A stretch of DNA of 64,000 bases, from NCBI GenBank assembly GCA_022799115.1, contig JAAWNT010000001.1:62001-126000 (forward strand), in the 5' to 3' direction. Positions 9,076 to 17,936 of the stretch are shown here, piece after piece. A program made the position numbers and the translations under genes. Positions within the stretch are counted from its first letter, which is position 1. Every line of letters begins with the position of its first letter. The DNA comes from Clostridiales bacterium (lineage in GTDB: Bacteria > Bacillota > Clostridia > Oscillospirales > Acutalibacteraceae). The notes below the pieces were generated by a model, which made no database searches, was not told the DNA's origin, and worked only from the letters and a program-made list of their open reading frames with translations.

Positions 9076-10047
9076 TCAGATCAAATTCCAGTTGATTGTG
9101 TGGGTTTCGCCGCCATCGTCGGAGGAATAATCCATCCCCAGGCTTTGCAGCAACTCTTTGGCCGCGTTGTATCCCATCTTTTTCTGGCGGTTATTCATGG
9201 CGGCCACCTCAATGATGATAGCCAGATTTCTCCCCGGTTTGACCGGGATGGTGAGCACGGGGACTTTCAGGCCAAGGATTTCGGTAAACTCATTATCCAT
9301 CCCCATACGATCGTACACCTTGGAGCTGTCCCATAGCTCCAGGTTGATTACCATATCGATCTTTTCGGTAAGTTTGACCGCGCCCATTCCGAAAATCCGG
9401 CGCGCATTAATGATGCCGATGCCCCGCAGTTCGATAAAGTGGCGGATGTTTTCCGGCGCAGAGCCCACCAGGGATTTTTTGGATACCCGGCGGATTTCCA
9501 CCGCGTCGTCCGCAATGAGGCGATGGCCGCGCTTAATCAGTTCAATGGCGGTTTCGCTTTTTCCCACGCCGCTGTCTCCCACTAAGAGAAGCCCTTCGCC
9601 GTACACCTCCACCAGCACTCCGTGGCGGGTGATGCGGGGCGCCAGTTCCACGTTCATGTAGGACACCAAAGCAGCCACGAGGCTGGAGGTAGCGTCCGCT
9701 GTGCGCAGAATGGGGACTTCGTTTTCCTTAGCCGTCGCAAGCAGCTCCTGAGATGGCTCCAGGCTTCTGGAGATGATGATTGCCGGCGGCTTGCGAGACA
9801 TCAGCTGGGAAAGCACATCGCACCGTTCCTCCTTGCTGAAACGGGATAAAAAGGCGTGCTCGGTGTTGCCGATAATCAGAATGCGAGTGTTGTCGTAATA
9901 GTCGAAGAAACCGGTCAATTCCAAACCCGGGCGGCTGACATCCCGGGAGGAAATGAGCACTTCGTCGGGACTGCCCGGCATGTAGAGGGTTTCCAGCGAC
10001 AGCTCATTGATAATATTAGCAAGGGAAACAGTGAAAGTAACGGCCAT
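9076..10047 (-). CDS. hprK: HPr kinase/phosphorylase
   Basis: Bifunctional enzyme that phosphorylates Ser46 of the PTS protein HPr when glycolytic intermediates are high and removes it when phosphate is high, controlling catabolite repression with CcpA. The N-terminal domain resembles MurE-fold domains. Walker A GDSGVGKSETAIEL lies near residue 152, and the signature ELRGIGIINARRIFG follows. I prefer the ATG at 10047, giving MAVTFTVSLANII and 323 residues, with AGGTG 9 bases upstream; a GTG 12 bases earlier overlaps that site. First gene of the block reading to pfkA. Confidence 0.95.
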   Translation of the reverse strand: MAVTFTVSLANIINELSLETLYMPGSPDEVLISSRDVSRPGLELTGFFDYYDNTRILIIGNTEHAFLSRFSKEERCDVLSQLMSRKPPAIIISRSLEPSQELLATAKENEVPILRTADATSSLVAALVSYMNVELAPRITRHGVLVEVYGEGLLLVGDSGVGKSETAIELIKRGHRLIADDAVEIRRVSKKSLVGSAPENIRHFIELRGIGIINARRIFGMGAVKLTEKIDMVINLELWDSSKVYDRMGMDNEFTEILGLKVPVLTIPVKPGRNLAIIIEVAAMNNRQKKMGYNAAKELLQSLGMDYSSDDGGETHTINWNLI

Positions 10048-10082
10048 AATGTGACACACCTACTTTAGTCAGATTTGTTATT

Positions 10083-10111
10083 ATTATAGCGCACATTAGA
10101 AAACATTGAAA
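10083..10111 (-). promoter_or_regulatory. Probable promoter of hprK
   Basis: TATAAT on the minus strand (10083-10088) with a weaker TTTCAA (10106-10111) 17 bases upstream. It sits about 35 bases before the hprK start, back to back with the promoter of the glycosyltransferase. Confidence 0.5.
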
Positions 10112-10154
10112 GGATATTTAAAGGTAATATTTAAAATATTCCCGTTTCCTTGGA

Positions 10155-10182
10155 TTGAACCGACGTTAAAATGTGTTATAAT
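10155..10182 (+). promoter_or_regulatory. Promoter of the GT4 glycosyltransferase
   Basis: TTGAAC (10155-10160), 16-base spacer, TATAAT (10177-10182). The predicted leader to the ATG at 10323 is about 135 bases; no riboswitch was recognised in it. Confidence 0.65.
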
Positions 10183-10322
10183 GTTACAATGTAACCAGAA
10201 CCTTCCGGGATTTTCCGCCCGTATTTTGTGGTTTCTATGAAACAAACTGCTTGAGAAGCCGGATTGCCTCGGACAAGCCGAAGCATCTGTTTGATTATAT
10301 TTGGAAAGTTAGGATGGATAGC

Positions 10323-11513
10323 ATGCGTATCGTAATGTTTACCGAGGCTTATCTGCCTCACATCGGCAGCGTGATTTCCCATGTCTCCTTTTTAGCGGAA
10401 CAGCTTAGCGCCATGGGCCACCAAGTGCTGGTCGCCTTTTCCGATTTAAAGGCCAGGGAATTTCACCTGGACGGAGATCTGCTCCGCTGCCCTGCAAAGC
10501 CGGCCCGCAACGTCTATGGCTTTTGCATCGATAATCCAGGAAGCACGGAATTTTTCCGCATTCTGGAGAAGTTTAAACCCGATCTGATTCATATACACAC
10601 AACCTCCCCCATTGGACAAGCCGCCATCAAATTTGCAAACCGCTACGACTTGCCCATGGTTTTCACCATCCACGAATATTATGAACATCAGCTGCACTAC
10701 CTGTGCTCCAAAATCTCCGAGCCGATCACCAAGATAAAACAGCGGGGCCTATTCAAAGACTCGGTGGACAACGCGGACGTGATTACAGCTCCATCCAAGC
10801 AGGCGGAGGAATATCTCAAAAGCTGCGGCATTAAGCGGTCGCTTACCGTAGTGCCCAACCATGTGGATCCCCTCTTTTTTCATCGCCTGAACGTGTCCGA
10901 GTCCAAACTCTCCCAGCTGCGCCGCAGTTTAAATTTGCCCCTGGACAGCACGGTGGCCATCTTCGCCGGGCGGCTCACCATCGACAAAAGCGTCGAGATG
11001 CTGTTGGAGCAATGGGCTTCGCAAATCAAATCCACCGACCGGCTGCACCTGTTGGTTGTGGGAGACGGCCCCGAAGCGGAACCGCTTTCGGTGTGGGCCC
11101 ATGATTTGGGGATCAATGGACAGGTGAGCTTCTTGGGTGCGGTCCCTCACGAGAAAATGCCGGAATATTATGCGGTGAGCGATGTATTCGTAAGCGCTTC
11201 CTCCCACGATCTGATGTCTAACGCCGCTTTGGAGGCAGTCTCCTGCGGGCTGCCCACCTTATTGCTGCACGACAAGTGGGATGCCAGCCAATTAAAAGAG
11301 GGGGTAAGCGGGTTTTCTTACCGCACCGCCCAGGAATTCGGCAATTATTTAAAGCGCTTCGCTTCTCTGGACGCGGACGGCAAACGCATTTTGCGGCGGG
11401 TGGTGCGCAGCAGCATCCAGACGATTCCCGCTAACGCCCAGGCTGTACAGATGCTGGACGTTTATGCGGAAGCCGCGCGGCTGCATTTTTACAGCCCAGA
11501 GGACGACGTTTGA
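10323..11513 (+). CDS. GT4-family glycosyltransferase
   Basis: GT-B fold glycosyltransferase of 396 residues, most like the diacylglycerol or polyprenol glucosyl/mannosyl transferases of Gram-positives. The N-terminal acceptor domain begins MRIVMFTEAYLPHIGSV and contains HIHTTSPIGQAA and FTIHEYYEH. The C-terminal nucleotide-sugar domain has FAGRLTIDKSVEMLL, VVGDGPEAEPL and SNAALEAVSCGLPTLL, the last being the usual retaining-GT4 Glu motif. AGGA at 10311-10314 favours the ATG at 10323; another ATG lies at 10314. It is a single-gene unit. The substrate cannot be read; with the MGDG-like enzyme at 39468, glycolipid synthesis is possible. Confidence 0.85.
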   Translation: MRIVMFTEAYLPHIGSVISHVSFLAEQLSAMGHQVLVAFSDLKAREFHLDGDLLRCPAKPARNVYGFCIDNPGSTEFFRILEKFKPDLIHIHTTSPIGQAAIKFANRYDLPMVFTIHEYYEHQLHYLCSKISEPITKIKQRGLFKDSVDNADVITAPSKQAEEYLKSCGIKRSLTVVPNHVDPLFFHRLNVSESKLSQLRRSLNLPLDSTVAIFAGRLTIDKSVEMLLEQWASQIKSTDRLHLLVVGDGPEAEPLSVWAHDLGINGQVSFLGAVPHEKMPEYYAVSDVFVSASSHDLMSNAALEAVSCGLPTLLLHDKWDASQLKEGVSGFSYRTAQEFGNYLKRFASLDADGKRILRRVVRSSIQTIPANAQAVQMLDVYAEAARLHFYSPEDDV

Positions 11514-11550
11514 CAGTGAATGGATTCAATCATTGGGTTTCCTTCTTATG

Positions 11551-11595
11551 ACAAAGGGCTGCTCCGGATAAATCCGGCGCAGCCCTTTGTCTTTT
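11551..11595 (+). terminator. Terminator after the GT4 gene
   Basis: A 12-base-pair stem (ACAAAGGGCTGC with GCAGCCCTTTGT) followed by CTTTTC. It lies between convergent genes and may serve both the GT4 gene and the gerA operon. Confidence 0.75.
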
Positions 11596-11718
11596 CTATC
11601 TGAGCGAAAATAAACGGTGGGACTTGCCGGCGCCATCCGCTGGGATATCCCCGCGTTTTGAAGGTTTGCAGAGAAAAGCTGACTGCCTGGCTCTTTCCCA
11701 ACAACGGCAAAGTGTCCT

Positions 11719-12846
11719 TTACAGGGGGTTGACCTCCTGTCCCACCCGTTTGAGGTCCGCCTTGACCGTTATCCGGAATTGGCTTGTCGTCATGATCTGC
11801 TTCCATTGATCCGATACCCTTCGGTAGTAGTCCGGCTGCTGTTTCCACAATCGGTTGCCCAGGTGGAAGACGTCGCACCGGTAATCCATCACCGTGGTTT
11901 TGATGGCCTGGAGGCACAGCTGCTTTACCCTCTGCTCCAAAGCGGCCTGCATCACATCGAAGGCGTCGGCGGGAAGCTTATCCCGGATACTGTGGTCAAT
12001 TTCAAACAGGTTGGCGGTCACGTTCACGGCGATGTCGTACACCGGTTTATCATCCTCCACGGAAACCTTGATTTTACTTTCTATCCCGCTGACGGCATAG
12101 GTGACGTTTCCCACATCGGGAATCTCCAGCACCTGGGTGCCATTTACAGTTTTACCCAATACCATCATTGCGCCCTGGGTTTCCTCCAAGCCCAGGTAGC
12201 CTGTCAGTACATCCCCGTCAAACACCGCGGTACCGTCCACCGACACCACCGCGCCGTCTTTCCGCTCGGTCATCTTCAAGGCGATCATATGGGGATCCGC
12301 AGTCTTATTTTGTAGCATGGAAACCACCTGACGTATGGTGGATTGCACCGCGCTTGCATTAAGCGCCCCGGATCCGGCCAGAGTGGAAATGTCCTGGGAT
12401 TTCAGCAATTTTCCGTTTTCTCCTTTGCTGCGCAGAAGCTTGAAGGCGGTATCCTTGACCACAAAAATATCCACCTCGGGACGCGCCTCATAGTAGCGGA
12501 TAAAAAAATCCATCACCTTGTTGATTCCCTGTTTGGCGGTGTCCTCCCCAATGATTACCACCATATTCTGCGAATATAGGGGTTCCTTTCCGGTTTGCAG
12601 GGTAATATTAGTAAAGGCATCCAACACGGATTTTCCTTGGGCGCTTACCACCAAGGCCTCGTCCTCTTCCCCATTGCCGCTGTTTACGGCGTCGAATACC
12701 TGCATGGTGACCACGTATTGTCCCTCTACAAGATCAACGCCGATTCCCTGCACGATGAGACGTTCGTGCAGCTGGCTGGTTTTGGTGCAGCCAGTGAGCA
12801 GCGTCAGAGCGGCGCACAGCAGAATGGATATGATCTTACGCGTCAT
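11719..12846 (-). CDS. gerAC: Ger(x)C spore germination lipoprotein
   Basis: C subunit of a GerA-type germinant receptor, a lipoprotein on the outer face of the spore inner membrane. A lipobox LLTGC lies within the first 20 residues after MTRKIISILLCAALT. The body matches the GerAC family (RLIVQGIGVDL, YYEARPEVDIFV, DPHMIALKM). I start at the ATG at 12846, which has GGAGGG 8 bases upstream and leaves a proper signal peptide; 375 residues. It overlaps gerAB by 11 bases, so the two are translationally coupled. Third and last gene of an A-B-C operon. Confidence 0.93.
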   Translation of the reverse strand: MTRKIISILLCAALTLLTGCTKTSQLHERLIVQGIGVDLVEGQYVVTMQVFDAVNSGNGEEDEALVVSAQGKSVLDAFTNITLQTGKEPLYSQNMVVIIGEDTAKQGINKVMDFFIRYYEARPEVDIFVVKDTAFKLLRSKGENGKLLKSQDISTLAGSGALNASAVQSTIRQVVSMLQNKTADPHMIALKMTERKDGAVVSVDGTAVFDGDVLTGYLGLEETQGAMMVLGKTVNGTQVLEIPDVGNVTYAVSGIESKIKVSVEDDKPVYDIAVNVTANLFEIDHSIRDKLPADAFDVMQAALEQRVKQLCLQAIKTTVMDYRCDVFHLGNRLWKQQPDYYRRVSDQWKQIMTTSQFRITVKADLKRVGQEVNPL

Positions 12847-13933
12847 TTCCCGTGCCCTCCTTTCTCTTTTTGACGGAATCCACAACCAATAGCACGATGG
12901 GGAGTATTAGGGTCACCAGCAGAGAGCAGGGCAGCAGGAATCTCCAGTCATATACGACCCGAGAGAGATCCCTGGATTCCACCAGCAGCACGCTCGCCGC
13001 CACAGTGACCGCTCCTGCGGCTAAAATTGTCAGCCTGCCCGCCTTTTCCCCCCAGATTCGCGCGGCGCAGGCGGAGATCAAATAGAGGAACAGGGCTATT
13101 TTGACAAACAGCCCTGTGGTCCAAATCCCCAAAAACAGGGCGTCCAGCCGTTTGAACATGCCGATTTCCGCAATGCTGGTGGCGGCATAGATGGGAAAAA
13201 CCTGGGTTTTGAGATAATCTCCCAAACATCCCACAATGGTGAAAATCATGGCTGCGATCACCAGATAGGCGGAGGTATTCCAAAAGAAGATTCCCTTTTT
13301 CACATTTCCTTTGACCAGCGGCAGCAGCATGGCCATCACCGGAATGCAGGAGGTGCGGGAGATCATCAAACACACCCCGGTTATCATGCTTTGCGGGCCG
13401 TCGTACAAAAAAGGAGGGATATTCTCCGGTTCGATTTCCGGCATCAACGCGCACAGCAGGAAAATCAGAGCAATGCACACGCCGATGAGAACGATTCCCG
13501 AGGAGCGAGCCAGCGCCTCAATGCCTTTGAAGGCCCCGTAGCAGGCGGTGATTACAATGGCAATGGAGAGCATCAAAATAGGAATCTTAGGGCTCATCAC
13601 ATTGGCGACAAAGGAATCAAACAACGAGAGGGTGTAGCAGGATACCAAAAGAAAATAGAGGGCGTACACCGCCACCACCGTGACGGCGACGGGTTTTTTC
13701 AGCAAGAAATAGGCGTTGTCCACCAGGTTCATCCCGGGCCGGCGGCGGTAGAGCAGGTAAACCGGAATTACCAACAAAAAGGTGAGCAAATAGGCGATGA
13801 CCGCTGAAATCAGATGGTCGATCACGTCTCCTTTGGAGGCCATAAACGGGTTGTAGGTGATGTTGACGATCATGCGGCTGATAAACAGCATTCCAAACAG
13901 CTGTGGTACGGTGATCACAGAGTTCTTTTTCAT
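12836..13933 (-). CDS. gerAB: Spore germination permease GerAB
   Basis: B subunit of the germinant receptor, an APC-superfamily membrane protein thought to bind the germinant. The 365 residues hold about ten hydrophobic segments. Near the N-terminus it reads SVITVPQLFGMLFISRMI, typical of the family. Its ATG overlaps the gerAA stop (ATGA). Ligand identity cannot be read, but amino acids are the usual inducers. Confidence 0.93.
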   Translation of the reverse strand: MKKNSVITVPQLFGMLFISRMIVNITYNPFMASKGDVIDHLISAVIAYLLTFLLVIPVYLLYRRRPGMNLVDNAYFLLKKPVAVTVVAVYALYFLLVSCYTLSLFDSFVANVMSPKIPILMLSIAIVITACYGAFKGIEALARSSGIVLIGVCIALIFLLCALMPEIEPENIPPFLYDGPQSMITGVCLMISRTSCIPVMAMLLPLVKGNVKKGIFFWNTSAYLVIAAMIFTIVGCLGDYLKTQVFPIYAATSIAEIGMFKRLDALFLGIWTTGLFVKIALFLYLISACAARIWGEKAGRLTILAAGAVTVAASVLLVESRDLSRVVYDWRFLLPCSLLVTLILPIVLLVVDSVKKRKEGTGNDA

Positions 13934-15477
13934 TCATCGCGCCCCTTTTCTTGACGGATCTGGGATCCCGGCATATTCTGCACCATATTGAGCTTTTTCG
14001 AGAGCGTTTTCCAGCCCGCGCGTACCGCCACATCCCGCATTCCGAACATACTGAACGGGGAAATGGGGGCTGAGAACGGCACGCCGAAATTACTTTTTCC
14101 GCAAATGTTTACCAGCACGGCGGAGAACAGCAGCATGATGCCCCACACCCCCATGACACCGCCCACGACGATAAACAGCAGGCGCAAAATGGCGATGGGC
14201 TCGTACAGATTGGGAATGACATAGGAACAGATGGCGGTGAGCGCCACCACCATCAGAGTGGTGGCTCCGATCAGACCCGCGTTGATGGCGGTATCGCCAA
14301 TGACCAAGGCTCCCACGATGCTCACCGCATGCCCTAGAGGTTTTGGAAGGCGCAGCCCCGCCTCCCGCATGATTTCATAAATAAAATGGATGACAAGCGC
14401 CTCCATCATCAGGGAAAAGGGGGTTGAGGCGATGGCAGTGGCGATTTTGTTGAGCAGTTCCCCGGGAAACAGTTCGGGATTGAAGGTGCCCACCGCCACA
14501 TAAAGTCCAGGCAGAAGGGTAGCAAGAAAAAATGCAAAATATTTGAGCCAACGGGTAAAAGTGGCGTAATAAGGGCGCAGGGAATAGTCGTCCATGGTTT
14601 GGAAGTACTCCACAAACAGATACGGCACAATCAGGGCGTTGGGTGTGCCGTCCACCAGAATGGCGACGCGGCCTTCCGCGATCTTTCCACAGATTGTGTC
14701 GGGGCGTTCAGAGTTTCCAATACTGCTGAACAGGGAAAGATCCCCCTTCTCCTCCAGATAGGAGGTAAGGTATCCCGACGACATCACGGTTTCCAGATCC
14801 ACCTTGCGGAGCCGTTCTTTGATCTCTTTGAGGATCTCTGAGGAAACCGCGTCCCGCAGATAGCAAAGGCAGATATCCGTTTTGCTCACTGAACCCACAG
14901 ACATCATCTCAAATTTTAATTTGGGATTTTTCAGTCTTCTTCGTATCAGGGTCATATTGATGCGAAGAGGTTCCACCAATCCCTCCCGGGAACCCCGCTG
15001 CATCATTTCGTTGGTGGGTTCGGATACCCCGCGGAAGCTGAAGCCCTGCACGCCAATGGCCAGCATTACCTCCACCCCATCCAGAGCGATTACCGCAAAT
15101 CCGGACATGGCTAGCTTAAACGCCTCCTCAAAGGTAGGTACCTGCACCTGCTCTGAGGTGGACAGTACGCTGTCTCTGAGATACTCATATTTTTCCTGTG
15201 GGTCGGTTTCCCAGAATTCCGCCTGAAGAATGGGATTGACCACGCTGGTGGCAAACACCTGCTTGTTAATCATGCCTTCAATGGTGATGATAGCCGCCTT
15301 GGTTCCCGCCACTTCGATTTCTCGAATGGTCAAATCCGCGCTGCCATCGAACTCCTGGCGAAAATAGACAAGGTTATCTAGTAACGACTTTGTAAGTAAT
15401 TTGCTTTGTTCTCCCGCTTCGCCCGTGTGTTGGGACGGAACAAAGGCTTTCCAAAGCCGTTTGAAATAGTCGAACAT
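13930..15477 (-). CDS. gerAA: Spore germination protein GerAA
   Basis: A subunit of the germinant receptor, 515 residues: a large cytosolic N-terminal domain (about 1-290) and a C-terminal membrane domain. Family motifs include REIEVAGTKAAIITIEGMI, FSFRGVSEPTNEMMQRGSRE, a string around EGRVAILVDGTPNALIVPYLF and RLPKPLGHAVSIVGALVIG. The start at MFDYFKRLWK has AGGAGG 9 bases upstream (15486-15491); fifteen extra codons upstream are unlikely to be translated. Expected to be transcribed in the forespore under a sporulation sigma factor; I did not find a convincing -10/-35 pair for it. Confidence 0.94.
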   Translation of the reverse strand: MFDYFKRLWKAFVPSQHTGEAGEQSKLLTKSLLDNLVYFRQEFDGSADLTIREIEVAGTKAAIITIEGMINKQVFATSVVNPILQAEFWETDPQEKYEYLRDSVLSTSEQVQVPTFEEAFKLAMSGFAVIALDGVEVMLAIGVQGFSFRGVSEPTNEMMQRGSREGLVEPLRINMTLIRRRLKNPKLKFEMMSVGSVSKTDICLCYLRDAVSSEILKEIKERLRKVDLETVMSSGYLTSYLEEKGDLSLFSSIGNSERPDTICGKIAEGRVAILVDGTPNALIVPYLFVEYFQTMDDYSLRPYYATFTRWLKYFAFFLATLLPGLYVAVGTFNPELFPGELLNKIATAIASTPFSLMMEALVIHFIYEIMREAGLRLPKPLGHAVSIVGALVIGDTAINAGLIGATTLMVVALTAICSYVIPNLYEPIAILRLLFIVVGGVMGVWGIMLLFSAVLVNICGKSNFGVPFSAPISPFSMFGMRDVAVRAGWKTLSKKLNMVQNMPGSQIRQEKGRDE

Positions 15478-15772
15478 TCCCGGCACCTCCTGATTGATTA
15501 GATAGTTACCAGTAATTTTCACTGATTGCCTCTAAAATATGCGCTTCGGGCCAAATTCCTCCAGATTTGGGTTCCGGATGGAACGCAGAATCATCCCGTT
15601 ATCGTCTCAATCACTCGGCTGCGCTTAGGCGATTTGCAGCCTGGGCGCATTGATTCCACCGGTACGCGCTCGGATTGCGCTTGTTTTCTTTGATCCGCCT
15701 AGAATCCCGAAATCCATTTGAAAGGGCTCTTAGAAAGGGATTCCGAATGTCGGTTTAATTTTCCTGTTAATC
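15478..15772. other. Spacer upstream of gerAA, no gene seen
   Basis: About 295 bases with a terminator at the right end. No credible coding frame or known RNA. It must hold the germination operon promoter. Confidence 0.5.
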
Positions 15773-15806
15773 ATAGAAAAAACGCCGCTCCCAAAGGGAC
15801 GGCGTT
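15773..15806 (-). terminator. Terminator after the 182-residue unknown gene
   Basis: Stem AACGCCG/CGGCGTT with an inner TCCC/GGGA step; on the minus strand it is followed by six T. It isolates gerAA from the gene upstream. Confidence 0.85.
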
Positions 15807-15812
15807 CCTCTT

Positions 15813-16361
15813 TTAATCGATCAAAATATATTGGAACTGAAGGAGATCCTCCTCCTGTTTTTGCAATACATAGAGTACATTCTCCTCTTTACCCAGTTTA
15901 TGATGGAATTGATTCCTCCGGCTGTTGTCCTTTTCCAGAACTTCCACCTCAATTTCGCAGGCGTTTTGAGGTCTTTTGCCAAACACCACATAGGTATACA
16001 GATTTTTGTTTCTTGAGGAAAATTCAAACAGGGAGTTCTCTCCGTTTTCCCGTTCCTCCTTGGGTGGATAATACTGAAAGAACGGGGTTAGCCTTTGGGG
16101 GAACAGGGGATTTTTGGCAAAGCCGATGATAAACTGTACCTCTTTCGTCTGATAGAGACAAACCAGACTTTCGTTATACCAGCTCTTCTTTAATAGCTCA
16201 CAGGTATTTATGGATTCTCCCTGTTGGATCAAATACTTTTCGCCAGCCAGCAGCAGCTGCTGCTCCGAATAGGTGGTTTGTAAAAAGACCGCCGAGGCGA
16301 TCCCCAGCGAGATTAACAACAATCCACCCAGCACAATTGCCGCACGACGCCTTAGTTTCAT
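15813..16361 (-). CDS. Membrane-anchored protein of unknown function
   Basis: Not recognised. The 182 residues start with a positively charged MKLRRRAA and one hydrophobic helix (about residues 8-27). The rest is charged and predicted extracytoplasmic, with two cysteines (in NTCELLKK and LVCLYQT) and a C-terminal stretch rich in Glu and Gln. GGGGGGA precedes the ATG by 5 bases. It is a single-gene unit with its own terminator, next to gerA but not in its operon. Confidence 0.7.
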   Translation of the reverse strand: MKLRRRAAIVLGGLLLISLGIASAVFLQTTYSEQQLLLAGEKYLIQQGESINTCELLKKSWYNESLVCLYQTKEVQFIIGFAKNPLFPQRLTPFFQYYPPKEERENGENSLFEFSSRNKNLYTYVVFGKRPQNACEIEVEVLEKDNSRRNQFHHKLGKEENVLYVLQKQEEDLLQFQYILID

Positions 16362-16631
16362 AGCGATCCCCCCAATTATCTATAATTTATATTTTAAAAC
16401 ATTTATGGATTATTTTAATTCTTCTGTGTAAAACTTTCACTATTTTACAAATTCAGAGCAAAAATTTTTTCGTCGGGCCTTTTGAATCGCTTGAAATTCT
16501 CTTCTGCACGCATAATTGTCCGCCTCATGATCCAAAATACAGACATCCGTTATTGCAACACTCAAATTTCGGCCCGCTGACCGCGACGGCAGCAGGTTTT
16601 ACTGGAACTTCGCGGAGAAAGGTGGATTTGT

Positions 16632-17309
16632 ATGTCTGTATCTTTAATTCGTACCCTCCTGTTATACATAGTCATCATAGCGGCTGTGCGATTAATGGGA
16701 AAACGGCAAATCAGTGAACTGCAAACCTCTGAGCTGGTGGTCACCCTACTGATATCCGATATCGCGGCGATTCCCATGCAAAACACCGGACAGCCTTTGG
16801 TCAGCGGGTTTTTACCCATTGCCGTGCTGGTATCGTGTGAATTGATTGTGTCTACATTGATGATGAAAAGCGCAAAATTCCGGCGTTTTGTGTGTGGTAA
16901 GCCCATTATCGTCATTAATAACGGAAAGGTGGACCAAAGCCAGATGCGGCGGCTGCGCATGAGCACGGAGGACTTATCCGAACAGCTGCGGCAGATGGAC
17001 GTTTTTAATCTGGAGGACGTGGCTTATGCCATTGTAGAGACAAACGGCAAGCTGAGCGTGCTGAAAAAGCCCGATAAGCTTCAGCCTGATAACTCCATGC
17101 TGGGCATTGTGATTCCCGACAACGGTATCGAAGCGGTAATCATCAGCGATGGGGAAATCTCGGAATTTTCGGTTTCTTTGTGCGGGTTGAGCCGGGAATG
17201 GATTGACGGCATCTTGCAGGGACAGAATATAGCGTTGGAGGACGTCTTTATTATGACGGCCGACAAACAGCGTAATTATAACATCATCAAAAAGGAGGCT
17301 GTCTCATGA
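16632..17309 (+). CDS. DUF421 (YetF-like) membrane protein
   Basis: 225 residues with hydrophobic segments in the first 80 and a soluble C-terminal part, matching the DUF421/YetF family: VRLMGKRQISELQTSELVV is the usual signature, followed by CGKPIIVINNGKVD and the C-terminal domain. Function unknown; some members are sporulation-associated in Bacillus. It overlaps the next gene by an ATGA, a pairing seen in many Clostridia. Confidence 0.9.
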   Translation: MSVSLIRTLLLYIVIIAAVRLMGKRQISELQTSELVVTLLISDIAAIPMQNTGQPLVSGFLPIAVLVSCELIVSTLMMKSAKFRRFVCGKPIIVINNGKVDQSQMRRLRMSTEDLSEQLRQMDVFNLEDVAYAIVETNGKLSVLKKPDKLQPDNSMLGIVIPDNGIEAVIISDGEISEFSVSLCGLSREWIDGILQGQNIALEDVFIMTADKQRNYNIIKKEAVS

Positions 17310-17686
17310 AACGCGCTTGGGCGGCAGTAGCAATGATTGCAGCGGCCGTGATCCTTTGCATTCTCGGTCTGTTTACCACAAACCGCAATATCGCTTCCCT
17401 CACCGAGCTGATCGACAAGGCTGACTCAGCCATTTCTCAGGGGGACAGCCAGCAGGCTGCGCAGTACAGCGCTGAAATTGTGGAGCTGTGGAACAGTCAC
17501 TACCGGGTATTGTGCACCTATATTTCCCACGAAAAGCTGGAGCTCATCGATCAATCCATTGCCACGCTGCAAACCAATCTAAGATTTAAGGAGTATAACC
17601 AATTTTGCACCGAGCTGGACCGGGCGTCGGCACAGCTTGCACATTTGCGTGACACTGAAATGCCAACACTGGAAAACATACTGTAG
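17306..17686 (+). CDS. DUF4363 family protein
   Basis: 126 residues: one N-terminal membrane helix (about 5-25) and a helical extracytoplasmic part with regularly spaced Leu and Ala. It fits DUF4363, whose members usually follow DUF421 genes, as here through a 4-base overlap. The pair probably forms a membrane complex of unknown role. AAGGAGG lies before the start, inside the DUF421 gene. Confidence 0.8.
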   Translation: MKRAWAAVAMIAAAVILCILGLFTTNRNIASLTELIDKADSAISQGDSQQAAQYSAEIVELWNSHYRVLCTYISHEKLELIDQSIATLQTNLRFKEYNQFCTELDRASAQLAHLRDTEMPTLENIL

Positions 17687-17752
17687 AACCAGGGAAACCG
17701 GCTTTTAACAGGATTATTTTATACTCTCTTTGCTCCGGCAACCAATGATTCG

Positions 17753-17788
17753 GGCGGCCAGCCTAGAAAAGCAGGCCGCCTGTTTTTC
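17753..17788 (+). terminator. Terminator after DUF421-DUF4363
   Basis: Stem GGCGGCC/GGCCGCC followed by TGTTTTTC. Confidence 0.85.
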
Positions 17789-17936
17789 TGAGTTGTCTGC
17801 GAATAAGCGGTTGGCGTTTCATTGAGTTCTTTCGTTATTTGCAGGTTCTCCATTGACAGAGGACGTCTGCGGGGCTACACTAATGAAAAGCACCGTTATT
17901 TGCAAAATGGATTCGCTTTGTGAAAGGGATGTAGCC

